Below are positions 8,823 to 15,680 of a stretch of DNA of 17,226 nt, piece by piece. The notes beneath the pieces are model-generated. The model was not told the DNA's origin, did no database searches, and worked only from the letters and a program-made list of their open reading frames with translations. How positions within the stretch are numbered: the stretch's first letter is position 1; each line of letters opens with the position of its first letter. Source of the DNA: UMGS755 sp045590535 (GTDB lineage: Bacteria > Bacillota > Clostridia > UBA1381 > UBA9506); contig JAZNRE010000029.1 of assembly GCA_045590535.1 (NCBI GenBank), positions 1 to 17,226 on the forward strand, in the 5' to 3' direction. The translations under genes and the position numbers were made by a program.

Positions 8823-8937
8823 TTTATAAAAAATCCGTTGTTTTTTATAAACAAGACGAAATGTTTTATAAAAGCTCTCTGTTTGTTTTATAAAAATCAA
8901 AAAAATTATACATACCCCAAACAACCAACTTTATAAA
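8823..8937. repeat. Array of five TTTATAAA palindromes at ~21-bp steps
   Basis: Perfect TTTATAAA copies start at 8823, 8844, 8865, 8887 and 8930. Steps are 21, 21, 22 and 43 bp, the last being two steps with one site missing or decayed. The sequence between copies is not conserved apart from a T before four of them and G/T-rich bases before copies 2-4. The array lies in a gene-free stretch about 100 bp upstream of the promoter of the glycine-riboswitch transcript. Two helical turns between sites would place them all on one face of the DNA. Confidence 0.7.
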
Positions 8938-8976
8938 ATTACAAGCGTTTTTAAGTGATAGCAACAGCGTTTTTTG

Positions 8977-9027
8977 TTGAAATTTCAATATAAAAAATTT
9001 TCCCACAGAAAAAAGAGTTATGGGAAA
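8977..9027. promoter_or_regulatory. Palindrome and inverted repeat just upstream of the symporter promoter
   Basis: A perfect 12-bp palindrome TTGAAATTTCAA (8977-8988) is followed by a 7-bp inverted repeat, TTTCCCA (8999-9005) and TGGGAAA (9021-9027), with a 15-nt spacer. The second arm ends 12 bp before the -35 box. The position suits a regulator site; the binder is unknown. Confidence 0.4.
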
Positions 9028-9039
9028 GATAAAAAAATC

Positions 9040-9068
9040 TTGACAAAGTGTCGAAAGAGGTATATAAT
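9040..9068 (+). promoter_or_regulatory. Consensus sigma-A promoter of the riboswitch-symporter transcript
   Basis: TTGACA (9040-9045) and TATAAT (9063-9068) with a 17-bp spacer, both perfect. Initiation near 9075 would place the whole glycine riboswitch in the leader. Confidence 0.9.
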
Positions 9069-9090
9069 TATCTTAATTTAATATTGGAGC

Positions 9091-9269
9091 TAAGTGAAGT
9101 GTGTAGGAGAAAGGCGTATGCCTTGCCGAAGGAGTAAAGCTCTCAGGCGCGACAGCAGAGACTGCCCACGGATAGCACTCCGGAGAAGTCCGGTTTCATT
9201 TTTGAAACCAAAAGGATGCCGAAGGTGTAAAACCCCAAAAGGGTTAATCTCTCAGGCAAAAGGACGGAG
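9091..9269 (+). promoter_or_regulatory. Tandem glycine riboswitch (two aptamers)
   Basis: Two copies of the glycine aptamer core are visible. Aptamer 1 (about 9095-9170) has GGAGAA, GCCGAAGGAG and CTCTCAGGC. Aptamer 2 (about 9177-9269) has ACTCCGGAG, GCCGAAGGTG, CTCTCAGGCAAAAGGAC and a closing CGGAG (9265-9269). This pattern closely follows the tandem gcvT leader of Bacillus. The outer stem of aptamer 2 pairs CTCCG (9178-9182) with CGGAG (9265-9269). RNA of this class binds glycine and controls downstream expression, here of an AGCS symporter. Whether the switch is ON or OFF cannot be decided by eye. Confidence 0.93.
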
Positions 9270-9295
9270 AAAAGGTTTTTAAACGGCTTTTTTAT

Positions 9296-9331
9296 GCGGA
9301 GTTTTTGTATTTACAAAGACTCCGCTTTTTT
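9296..9331 (+). terminator. Riboswitch expression-platform terminator
   Basis: GCGGAGT (9296-9302) pairs with ACTCCGC (9319-9325), and an inner TTTGTA/TACAAA stem extends it. A T6 run follows at 9326-9331, 33 nt before the symporter ATG. The 3' arm CTCCG (9320-9324) could also pair with the aptamer 2 closing strand CGGAG (9265-9269). An earlier T6 run (9288-9293) follows CGGC, which could pair with GCCG of the aptamer 2 core (9218-9221). Confidence 0.8.
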
Positions 9332-9363
9332 GCTTTGTTTAGCCCAAAAGAGGAGGAAAAATC

Positions 9364-10878
9364 ATGGTAAACTTTTTTGAGGTGTTGACTGAGTTTAACA
9401 ACGATGTCAACGGATTTGTGTGGGGCAAGGGCCTTTATTTGCTTCTTGTAACCGGTCTTGTTATGACGGTTATCACTGGCGTGTTCCAGATAACTCATAT
9501 CGGCCACTGGTTCTCACAAACAATTGGTAAAATTTTTAACAAAGATGTGTCAGGTCATGTTAAAGGTAAGTCCATCTCACAGTTTCAGGCTTTGTGTACT
9601 GCTTTGGCAGCAACCATCGGCGTTGGTAACATTGCCGGTGTGGCAGCGGCCATTGTTGGTGGCGGACCGGGTGCGGTTTTCTGGATGTGGATTGCTGCAT
9701 TTTTAGGCATGATGACTAACTATTCTGAAAATGTGCTGGGTATTTATTTCAGAAGAAAAAATGCTGACGGTGAATGGTCCGGTGGCGCTATGTACTACTT
9801 AAGAGACGGACTCGGCAAAATGAAGGGTTGCAAATGGATCGGCATCATCCTTGCTGTTCTTTTCTCAATTTTTGCTATTTTAGCGTCTTTTGGTATCGGC
9901 GCTATGGGTCAGGTTAATAAAATTGTTGTGAATGTGGTAGATGCATTTAAAATTCCGTCCTTAGAAGCAATTCCCTTCGGTGGCGTTACCGTGTATCATC
10001 TAATTATCGGTATTGTGCTTGTGGTTATTGCAGCGCTGATTATTTTAGGCGGTCTTAAGAGAATTGCAAACTTTGCAGAAAAAATTGTTCCTTTCATGGT
10101 TATTCTGTTTGTTGCAGGCAGTTTGATTATTGTTGGTGTTAATTATGCCGCTATTGGTGCAGCTTTTGCGTCGATTTTTAAATATGCTTTTACCGGTCCT
10201 GCTATTTGGGGCGGTGTTGCCGGTGTTGCCGTTAAAGAGATTGTAACACTGGGATGTAAACGCGGCGTATTTTCAAATGAGGCAGGTCTCGGCTCATCGG
10301 TAATGGTGCACTCAAATTCAAATGTTGTTGAGCCTGTTCGCCAGGGTCTTTGGGGTATTTTTGAAGTGTTCGCCGACACAATGGTTGTTTGCACATTGAC
10401 AGCTCTTATTGTGCTCACATCCGGCGTTATTGACCTTGATACAGGTATGCTGATGCAAGGAGCAACCGATGCAAATCTTGTTGCCAAAGCATTTTCTACC
10501 ATCTTTGGTGTTTGGGGTGAACGGTTTATTGCCATTGCTATCTTGTTGTTTGCGTTCACCACTGTACTTGGTTGGGACCACTATGGCGCAAAAGCATGGG
10601 AATATCTTTTTGGTACAAAATCAACCAAGCTTTATAAAGTGATTCATCTTATAACCATTTTCCTTGGTGCGCTTTTAACTTCGTCCCTTGCCTGGGATAT
10701 TTCCGACACCTTCAATGGTCTTATGATGGTGCCGAACCTTATTGGTGTTTTGGCACTTTCCGGCTTGGTGGTTAAAATCACAAGAAACTATGTTGACAGA
10801 AACTTAAAGCATAAAGACATTAAACCCATGCTTTCTGCTTTCCCCGATGTGCAGGAAGAGGAAGAAAAAAGACTGTAA
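9364..10878 (+). CDS. AGCS-family Na+:alanine/glycine symporter (504 aa)
   Basis: ATG 9364 follows AGGAGG (9351-9356) with 7-nt spacing. The protein is polytopic, with about 9-11 hydrophobic segments. It carries the family hallmark block around residues 78-120 (ALAATIGVGNIAGVAAAI, GGGPGAVFWMW, then the TNYSENVLG helix) and the later RGVFSNEAGLGSSVMVHS segment. Length matches alanine/glycine carriers such as Bacillus AlsT. Members bring in alanine and/or glycine with Na+ across the cytoplasmic membrane. The tandem glycine riboswitch in the leader points to glycine as a physiologically relevant substrate or signal; this is inference from context. The C-terminal tail is charged and cytoplasmic (EEEEKR). 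The gene is monocistronic, bounded by the riboswitch terminator and a strong terminator after its stop. Confidence 0.95.
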   Translation: MVNFFEVLTEFNNDVNGFVWGKGLYLLLVTGLVMTVITGVFQITHIGHWFSQTIGKIFNKDVSGHVKGKSISQFQALCTALAATIGVGNIAGVAAAIVGGGPGAVFWMWIAAFLGMMTNYSENVLGIYFRRKNADGEWSGGAMYYLRDGLGKMKGCKWIGIILAVLFSIFAILASFGIGAMGQVNKIVVNVVDAFKIPSLEAIPFGGVTVYHLIIGIVLVVIAALIILGGLKRIANFAEKIVPFMVILFVAGSLIIVGVNYAAIGAAFASIFKYAFTGPAIWGGVAGVAVKEIVTLGCKRGVFSNEAGLGSSVMVHSNSNVVEPVRQGLWGIFEVFADTMVVCTLTALIVLTSGVIDLDTGMLMQGATDANLVAKAFSTIFGVWGERFIAIAILLFAFTTVLGWDHYGAKAWEYLFGTKSTKLYKVIHLITIFLGALLTSSLAWDISDTFNGLMMVPNLIGVLALSGLVVKITRNYVDRNLKHKDIKPMLSAFPDVQEEEEKRL

Positions 10879-10883
10879 AATGT

Positions 10884-10922
10884 CAAAGGCAACTTCACAC
10901 GAAGTTGCCTTTGTTTGTTTTT
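10884..10922 (+). terminator. Rho-independent terminator after the symporter gene
   Basis: A perfect 13-bp stem (10884-10896 with 10901-10913), loop ACAC, is followed by the T-rich tract TTTGTTTTTT. It starts 6 nt after the stop. Confidence 0.95.
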
Positions 10923-10984
10923 TAAGTATCGACTCAATATAGTATAAAAATATAAAATTCAATACATTGACAGTTGGTATTTTG

Positions 10985-11013
10985 TTGACATTTGTTGAAG
11001 AAAATGTTATAAT
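10985..11013 (+). promoter_or_regulatory. Consensus promoter of the xpt-nucleoside ABC operon
   Basis: TTGACA (10985-10990), a 17-bp spacer, TATAAT (11008-11013). The leader is only about 37 nt, too short for a purine riboswitch. CTATAG occurs twice, at 11017-11022 and 11036-11041, and the two could pair into a small hairpin whose 3' arm touches the Shine-Dalgarno GAGGAG (11041-11046). A second TTGACA at 10967 has no matching -10. Confidence 0.88.
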
Positions 11014-11056
11014 TTCCTATAGTGTATGATATTGTCTATAGAGGAGTGGGGCCATC

Positions 11057-11629
11057 GTGATAGCTTTAGAAGAAAAAATATTGAGAGAAGGCACGGTTCT
11101 GCCCGGGGATATTTTAAAGGTAGATTGCTTTCTTAACCACTCTATTGATGTTCCGTTTCTAATCGAAATGGGTAGAGAAATAGCCTCTTTATTTGAAAGT
11201 GAATCGGTTAATAAAATTTTAACCATCGAAACATCAGGCATTCCTATAGCGTTTGCAGCGGCTATGTTTATGCATGTCCCCGTTGTTTTTGCTAAAAAGA
11301 ACAAATCAGGTAATATCTCTGATAGTGTTTATTCATCACGAGTTGAATCCTTTACACGCAAAACGGTGTATGATGCTGTTGTGAGTAAAGAATATCTTGA
11401 TAAAACAGATAATGTCCTTTTGATTGATGATTTTTTAGCAAAAGGAAATGCGCTGAACGGTCTTATTGATATTATAAATCAGGCAGGTGCAAACCTTGTA
11501 GGTTGTGCCATTGCTATTGAAAAGGGTTTTCAAGGTGGCGGAGATGAGTTAAGGGAAAAGGGCATTCGGGTTGAATCCCTTGCGATTATCGAGTCGATGA
11601 CAGATGATTCCTTAACATTTCGCAAATAA
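11057..11629 (+). CDS. xpt: Xanthine phosphoribosyltransferase
   Basis: The enzyme converts xanthine plus PRPP to XMP plus pyrophosphate in the cytoplasm (purine salvage). The GTG start at 11057 has GAGGAG 10 nt upstream, and no better in-frame start exists. The 190-aa length and N-terminal pattern (LEEKILREGTVL, LKVDCFLNHSID) match Xpt. The block ILTIETSGIPIAFAAA follows. The type I PRPP-binding loop is clear as VLLIDDFLAKGNA (about residues 118-130), and IEKGFQGGGDEL follows near the C terminus as in Bacillus Xpt. The first gene of the operon, it lies 59 nt before a BMP-family lipoprotein gene. In many Firmicutes xpt is paired with the permease pbuX; here the partner is a nucleoside-type ABC importer, giving uptake and salvage in one transcript. 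Confidence 0.93.
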   Translation: MIALEEKILREGTVLPGDILKVDCFLNHSIDVPFLIEMGREIASLFESESVNKILTIETSGIPIAFAAAMFMHVPVVFAKKNKSGNISDSVYSSRVESFTRKTVYDAVVSKEYLDKTDNVLLIDDFLAKGNALNGLIDIINQAGANLVGCAIAIEKGFQGGGDELREKGIRVESLAIIESMTDDSLTFRK

Positions 11630-11634
11630 CTATG

Positions 11635-11655
11635 TATGTAAAGAAGCTTTACATA
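11635..11655 (+). other. Intercistronic stem-loop between xpt and the lipoprotein gene
   Basis: TATGTAAAG (11635-11643) and CTTTACATA (11647-11655) form a perfect 9-bp stem with loop AAG, starting 5 nt after the xpt stop. No U run follows, so it is more likely an mRNA processing or stability element than a terminator. Confidence 0.65.
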
Positions 11656-11688
11656 AATAATTTTGCCGAAAAGGCAGGAGGTTTTAAA

Positions 11689-12894
11689 ATGAAAAAGGTT
11701 ATTTCATTTCTTCTCGTTGCAGTAATGCTTTTGGCATCAATCGGTGTTCTCACAGCATGCGGCGACAAAAAGGCCAACGCTGATTTCAAAATCGGCTTCA
11801 TCTTCTTGCATGATGAAAACTCAACCTACGACAAGAATTTCCTTGACGCAGCTGAAGCTGCAACAGCAAAGCTCGGTCTCACAGCCGATCAGGTTATCTT
11901 CAAGACCAACATTCCTGAAGGTAATGAATGCTACGAAGCAGCAGCCGACATGGCTGACCAGGGTTGCGACATCGTTTTTGCAAACAGCTTCGGTCATGAG
12001 CCTTACATGTTAAAGGCTGCGAAAGAATTCCCTGAAGTTCAGTTCTGCCATGCAACAGGCACAACCGCTCACACTGAAGGCGTTGCAAACTTCCACAATG
12101 CATTTGCATCAATCTATGAAGGCAGATATCTTGCAGGTATTGCTGCAGGTATGAAGCTGAATGAAATGATTGAAAGCGGCAAAATTACAGCTGACCAGGC
12201 TAAGATGGGTTATGTAGGTGCTTACACCTATGCTGAAGTTGTTTCCGGTTACACATCTTTCTACCTTGGTGCAAAATCCGTTTGCCCCAGCGTAACCATG
12301 GAAGTACAGTTCACCGGCAGCTGGTATGATGAAGCTTTAGAAAAAGAAGCTGCAACCAAGCTCCTTGGCAACAACTGTGTACTCATCAGCCAGCATGCTG
12401 ACTCAATGGGTGCTCCCACAGCTTGTGAAAACGCAGGCGTTCCCAATGTTTCTTATAACGGCAGCACACAGAGCGCATGCCCCAACACCTTCATCGTTTC
12501 TTCAAGAATCGACTGGGCTCCTTACTTTGAATATATCATCAACTGTGTTTTAGAGGGTAAAGAAATCGCAGCAGACTGGTGTGAAGGCTTTGAAGCTGGT
12601 TCTGTAAAACTGACAGATGTTAACGAAGCTGTTGCAGCAGCAGGCACAAAAGAAGCTATCGAAGCTGCTAAAGCGAAGCTCATCGCTGGTGAAATCAAAG
12701 TATTTGATACAGATACATTCACTGTAGGCGGTCAGAAGCTAGATTCTTACCTTGCTGATGTTGATACCGATGCTAACTATGAAAAAGATACCGAAGTTAT
12801 TGCTGACGGTTACTTCCATGAATCTGAATTCCGCAGCGCTCCTTACTTTGATATTCAAATCGACGGCATCACACTTTTAAACAGCGCATTCTAA
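11689..12894 (+). CDS. BMP/PnrA-family nucleoside-binding lipoprotein of an ABC importer (401 aa)
   Basis: ATG 11689 is chosen over an upstream in-frame ATG (11632) because AGGAGG (11676-11681) sits 7 nt before it and a lipoprotein signal begins there: MKK, a hydrophobic core, then the lipobox LTAC with the lipidated Cys at residue 24. The mature protein has the BMP-family layout: FKIGFIFLHDENSTYDKNF near the N terminus, SIYEGRYLAGIAAGM, GYVGAYTYAEVVSGYTSF, FTGSWYD, LISQHADS and VSYNGS. Relatives (PnrA, Bacillus NupN, BmpA) bind purine nucleosides outside the membrane and deliver them to the permease pair. Located directly before its cognate ATPase and permeases. Codons are richer in C-ending, 'highly expressed' choices (AAC, TTC, ATC) than in the neighbouring genes, and the cistron is bracketed by stem-loops. 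The exact ligand (guanosine, xanthosine, adenosine) cannot be read from sequence; xpt suggests purines. Confidence 0.93.
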   Translation: MKKVISFLLVAVMLLASIGVLTACGDKKANADFKIGFIFLHDENSTYDKNFLDAAEAATAKLGLTADQVIFKTNIPEGNECYEAAADMADQGCDIVFANSFGHEPYMLKAAKEFPEVQFCHATGTTAHTEGVANFHNAFASIYEGRYLAGIAAGMKLNEMIESGKITADQAKMGYVGAYTYAEVVSGYTSFYLGAKSVCPSVTMEVQFTGSWYDEALEKEAATKLLGNNCVLISQHADSMGAPTACENAGVPNVSYNGSTQSACPNTFIVSSRIDWAPYFEYIINCVLEGKEIAADWCEGFEAGSVKLTDVNEAVAAAGTKEAIEAAKAKLIAGEIKVFDTDTFTVGGQKLDSYLADVDTDANYEKDTEVIADGYFHESEFRSAPYFDIQIDGITLLNSAF

Positions 12895-12904
12895 TGAAAC
12901 TTTC

Positions 12905-12935
12905 ATATGGGGCGGGGAATTTCTCCGCCCTATAT
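12905..12935 (+). other. GC-rich stem-loop downstream of the lipoprotein gene
   Basis: GGGCGG (12910-12915) pairs with CCGCCC (12925-12930), extended by a G-T wobble and ATAT/ATAT outside. There is no T tract after it (CCCTATATT), so complete termination is unlikely. Its position, 10 nt after the stop, fits 3'-end protection or partial attenuation. Confidence 0.7.
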
Positions 12936-12950
12936 CCCTATATTAGATTG

Positions 12951-12999
12951 ATTGCCTTTTTTAATAAGCAAAGGGTGTATGCTTATTAAAGAAAGCAAT
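12951..12999 (+). other. Long stem-loop in the leader of the ATPase gene
   Basis: ATTGC (12951-12955) pairs with GCAAT (12995-12999). After one mismatch a further 14 pairs run from 12957-12970 to 12980-12993 (one T-G wobble), with loop AAGGGTGTA. It ends 9 nt before an in-frame ATG (13009) and 21 nt before the preferred start at 13021. Confidence 0.7.
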
Positions 13000-13020
13000 A
13001 CTTTTAAAATGGAGAATTTT

Positions 13021-14574
13021 ATGGAAAAGAATATAGCTCTTGAACTAAAAAACATAACAAAAACCTTTGGTAGTGTTGTGGCAAACAAAAACATTTCACT
13101 TAAGGTTAGAAAAGGGGAAATTCTTTCTATTCTTGGTGAAAACGGCAGTGGTAAAACAACACTTATGAACATGGTATCCGGCATTTATTACCCGGATAGC
13201 GGTCAGATTTTTGCTGATGGAAAAGAGATTGTTATTGCATCGCCCAAAGATGCTTTTGACCATAAAATCGGCATGATTCATCAACATTTTAAGCTTGTTG
13301 ATGTTTTTACTGCGGCCGAAAACATCGTTCTTGGTCTTGATGGCGAAAAGGACTTTAATATGTCTAAATACATCGAAAAGATTGAGACAATAACGAACAT
13401 GTACGGGTTTGAACTTGACCCGCATAAAAAGATATATGAAATGTCGGTTTCTGAAAAACAAACAGTTGAAATCATCAAGGTGCTTTTCCGCGGCGCTGAT
13501 ATTTTAATTCTTGATGAGCCCACAGCTGTGCTTACACCCCAGGAAACCGTTAAGCTTTTCAAGGTTCTTCGTAATATGCGTGAGGACGGAAAGGCCATTA
13601 TCATTATCACCCATAAGCTTCATGAGGTGCTTTCGCTCTCTGATTATGTTGCCGTGCTTCGTAAAGGAGAATATATCGGAACCGTTAAAACCTCTGAAAC
13701 AAATGAAGCCGAGTTGACTGAAATGATGGTTGGCAAGAAAATCTCGCTGAACATTGAGCGCAGCGAAGCCGTGGGCTGTGAAGACCGGCTTGTTATTGAT
13801 AAAATTAACTGTGTAAACCGTGAGGGCGTTAAGCTCCTTAGCAATGTTTCGTTTACAGCCCGTTCTGGTGAAATTCTCGGCATTGCCGGCATAGCAGGTA
13901 GTGGACAAAGAGAGCTTTTAGAGGCAATTGCCGGTCTTCAGCATTTGGAGGACGGCAATATTATCTATCATAACCCCAAAACAGGAGAAACAGAATATCT
14001 ACGGGATAAAACACCTCTTGAAATTAGAAAAATGGGCGTTAGACTTGCTTTTGTTCCCGAGGACCGACTGGGTATGGGTCTTGTGGGGAATATGGATATT
14101 ATCGACAATATGATGCTTCGCAGCTATAAAAAGGGTAAGTCAATGTTTTTGCAGCGTAAAAATCCAAAATCATTGGCTGAAGAAATCATTGAACGGCTCG
14201 AGGTGGTAACGCCCTCGGCTTATAGTCCGGTAAGAAGACTTTCCGGCGGCAATGTGCAGAAGGTGCTTGTTGGCCGTGAAATTTCTTCTTCACCTACAGT
14301 GCTCATGGCGGCCTATCCCGTAAGAGGACTTGACATTAACTCATCTTATACAATTTATAATCTTCTTAACGAACAAAAGAAAAAAGGTGTTGCGGTTATT
14401 TTTGTTGGTGAGGACCTTGATGTTTTGGTCGAACTCTGTGACAGAATTATGGTCATCAGTTCAGGCCGGGTAACGGGCATTGTTGACGGAAGAAACACCA
14501 CAAAAGAAGAAATCGGCATTCTTATGACCAAGTCAGCGGATGAAGATGCGCAGAACGGAGGAGAGCAGTCATGA
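13021..14574 (+). CDS. Nucleoside ABC importer ATPase with two fused nucleotide-binding domains (517 aa)
   Basis: ATG 13021 is preferred because GGAG (13011-13014) lies 6 nt upstream; an in-frame ATG at 13009 has no ribosome site. Two ABC domains are fused, as in NupO/YufO. Domain 1 has Walker A GENGSGKTT, the Q-loop region IGMIHQHFKLV, a signature reading SVSEKQ, Walker B ILILDEPTAVL and a switch His in IITHKLHE. Domain 2 (from about residue 250) has the degenerate P-loop GIAGSGQREL, signature LSGGNVQK, AAYPVRGLD in the Walker B/D-loop region, and FVGEDLD where the switch His would be. The asymmetry of one canonical and one degenerate site is normal for this importer family. The protein energises uptake by the two permeases that follow. 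Its stop overlaps the first permease start (ATGA), indicating translational coupling. Confidence 0.95.
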   Translation: MEKNIALELKNITKTFGSVVANKNISLKVRKGEILSILGENGSGKTTLMNMVSGIYYPDSGQIFADGKEIVIASPKDAFDHKIGMIHQHFKLVDVFTAAENIVLGLDGEKDFNMSKYIEKIETITNMYGFELDPHKKIYEMSVSEKQTVEIIKVLFRGADILILDEPTAVLTPQETVKLFKVLRNMREDGKAIIIITHKLHEVLSLSDYVAVLRKGEYIGTVKTSETNEAELTEMMVGKKISLNIERSEAVGCEDRLVIDKINCVNREGVKLLSNVSFTARSGEILGIAGIAGSGQRELLEAIAGLQHLEDGNIIYHNPKTGETEYLRDKTPLEIRKMGVRLAFVPEDRLGMGLVGNMDIIDNMMLRSYKKGKSMFLQRKNPKSLAEEIIERLEVVTPSAYSPVRRLSGGNVQKVLVGREISSSPTVLMAAYPVRGLDINSSYTIYNLLNEQKKKGVAVIFVGEDLDVLVELCDRIMVISSGRVTGIVDGRNTTKEEIGILMTKSADEDAQNGGEQS

Positions 14575-15680
14575 AAAAAATTAAGGATTTATACTGGTCA
14601 TTCTTCTCGGGTTCGCTGTGTCACATTATCAAGCGTGACGAACTTCTTTGGTGGCAGGCATGGCTCATCAGAGTTATTTCTGTTTTGCTCGCCTTGGTGG
14701 TGTGTGGCTTTGTCACAATTTCCTTAACCGACTTAAACCCCATAGAAATGTACATAACCATGATAGAAGGCGCTGTGGGAACATCCCGCCTTACCTGGAA
14801 TTTATTGCAAAACACCGCCATTTTACTTTGTGTTTCCCTTGCGGTGACACCGGCGTTTAAAATGAAATTCTGGAACATTGGTGCAGAAGGTCAAATTCTC
14901 ATTGGTGGCTTTGCAACCGCCTGCTGCATGATTTTCTTTGGCGAAAAAATTCCGGCACCCATCCTCATTCCCATTATGCTTCTTTTCAGCATTGTTGCAG
15001 GTGCCATTTGGGGTCTTGTGCCTGCTTATTTTAAAACACGCTTCAATTCCAATGAAACGCTGTTCACCTTAATGATGAACTATGTTGCCATACAAATTGT
15101 GGCGTATTACACACTGGAATGGTCCGTTCCCAAAGGTTCGGGCACACCGAGAACCCTGGAATTTGGTCAGCTTCCCGTTCTTTTTGGTCAAAAGTACCTT
15201 TTTAATATTTTAATTGTGGCGCTTATAACGGTTTTGGTTTACATTTACCTTAAATACAGCAAGCAGGGTTATGAAATCTCGGTTGTTGGTGAGAGTGAAA
15301 AAACCGCAAGATATATAGGGATCAATGTGAAAAAGGTTGTTCTTCGCACCATGGCGATTTCAGGTGCTCTTTGCGGTATTGCCGGTTTTCTACTGGTTGC
15401 CGGAACCGACCATTCATTAAAAAGTGACACATCGGGTGGTCGTGGTTTTACCGCCATTATGGTTTCATGGCTTGCAAAATTTCACCCCATATTTATGATG
15501 CTTACCTCGCTTTTAATTGTATTTTTACAGAAGGGTGCATCAAAGATTTCTGAGGTTTATAGACTGAACTCTTCTTTCTCTGATATTATAACGGGTATTA
15601 TCATTTTCTTTATTATCGGCTCTGAATTCTTTATCAATTACAAGGTTAAGTTTAACAAAAAGGAGGAACACGAATGCTAA
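14571..15680 (+). CDS. Nucleoside ABC importer permease 1 (NupP/YufP type, 369 aa)
   Basis: ATG 14571 overlaps the ATPase stop by 4 nt, and GGAGGAG (14557-14563) lies inside the end of that gene. The protein has a charged N terminus followed by about 8-10 hydrophobic segments. Family blocks include FWNIGAEGQILIGG (about 100-113), FNSNETLFTLMMNYVA, and SDTSGGRGFTAIMVSWLAKFHP. These are typical of the BPD_transp_2 fold used by BMP-dependent nucleoside importers. It forms half of the membrane channel with the next gene product. The gene ends in HEC-stop and overlaps the next gene by 7 nt. Confidence 0.95.
   Translation: MKKIKDLYWSFFSGSLCHIIKRDELLWWQAWLIRVISVLLALVVCGFVTISLTDLNPIEMYITMIEGAVGTSRLTWNLLQNTAILLCVSLAVTPAFKMKFWNIGAEGQILIGGFATACCMIFFGEKIPAPILIPIMLLFSIVAGAIWGLVPAYFKTRFNSNETLFTLMMNYVAIQIVAYYTLEWSVPKGSGTPRTLEFGQLPVLFGQKYLFNILIVALITVLVYIYLKYSKQGYEISVVGESEKTARYIGINVKKVVLRTMAISGALCGIAGFLLVAGTDHSLKSDTSGGRGFTAIMVSWLAKFHPIFMMLTSLLIVFLQKGASKISEVYRLNSSFSDIITGIIIFFIIGSEFFINYKVKFNKKEEHEC

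Noticed and set aside
9094..9282. 62-codon open frame inside the glycine riboswitch
   Set aside because: The conserved aptamer cores explain this sequence; the translation is Arg/Lys-rich with no ribosome site.
11014..11056. Purine riboswitch before xpt
   Set aside because: Only about 37 nt lie between the -10 region and the start codon, and no aptamer core is present.
11632..11688. ATG start at 11632 for the lipoprotein
   Set aside because: It would place 19 residues before an otherwise standard lipoprotein signal and overlaps the intercistronic hairpin; AGGAGG is correctly placed for ATG 11689.
12905..12935. Full transcription terminator after the lipoprotein gene
   Set aside because: The stem is GC-rich, but no T tract follows, and the ATPase and permease genes downstream have no separate consensus promoter.
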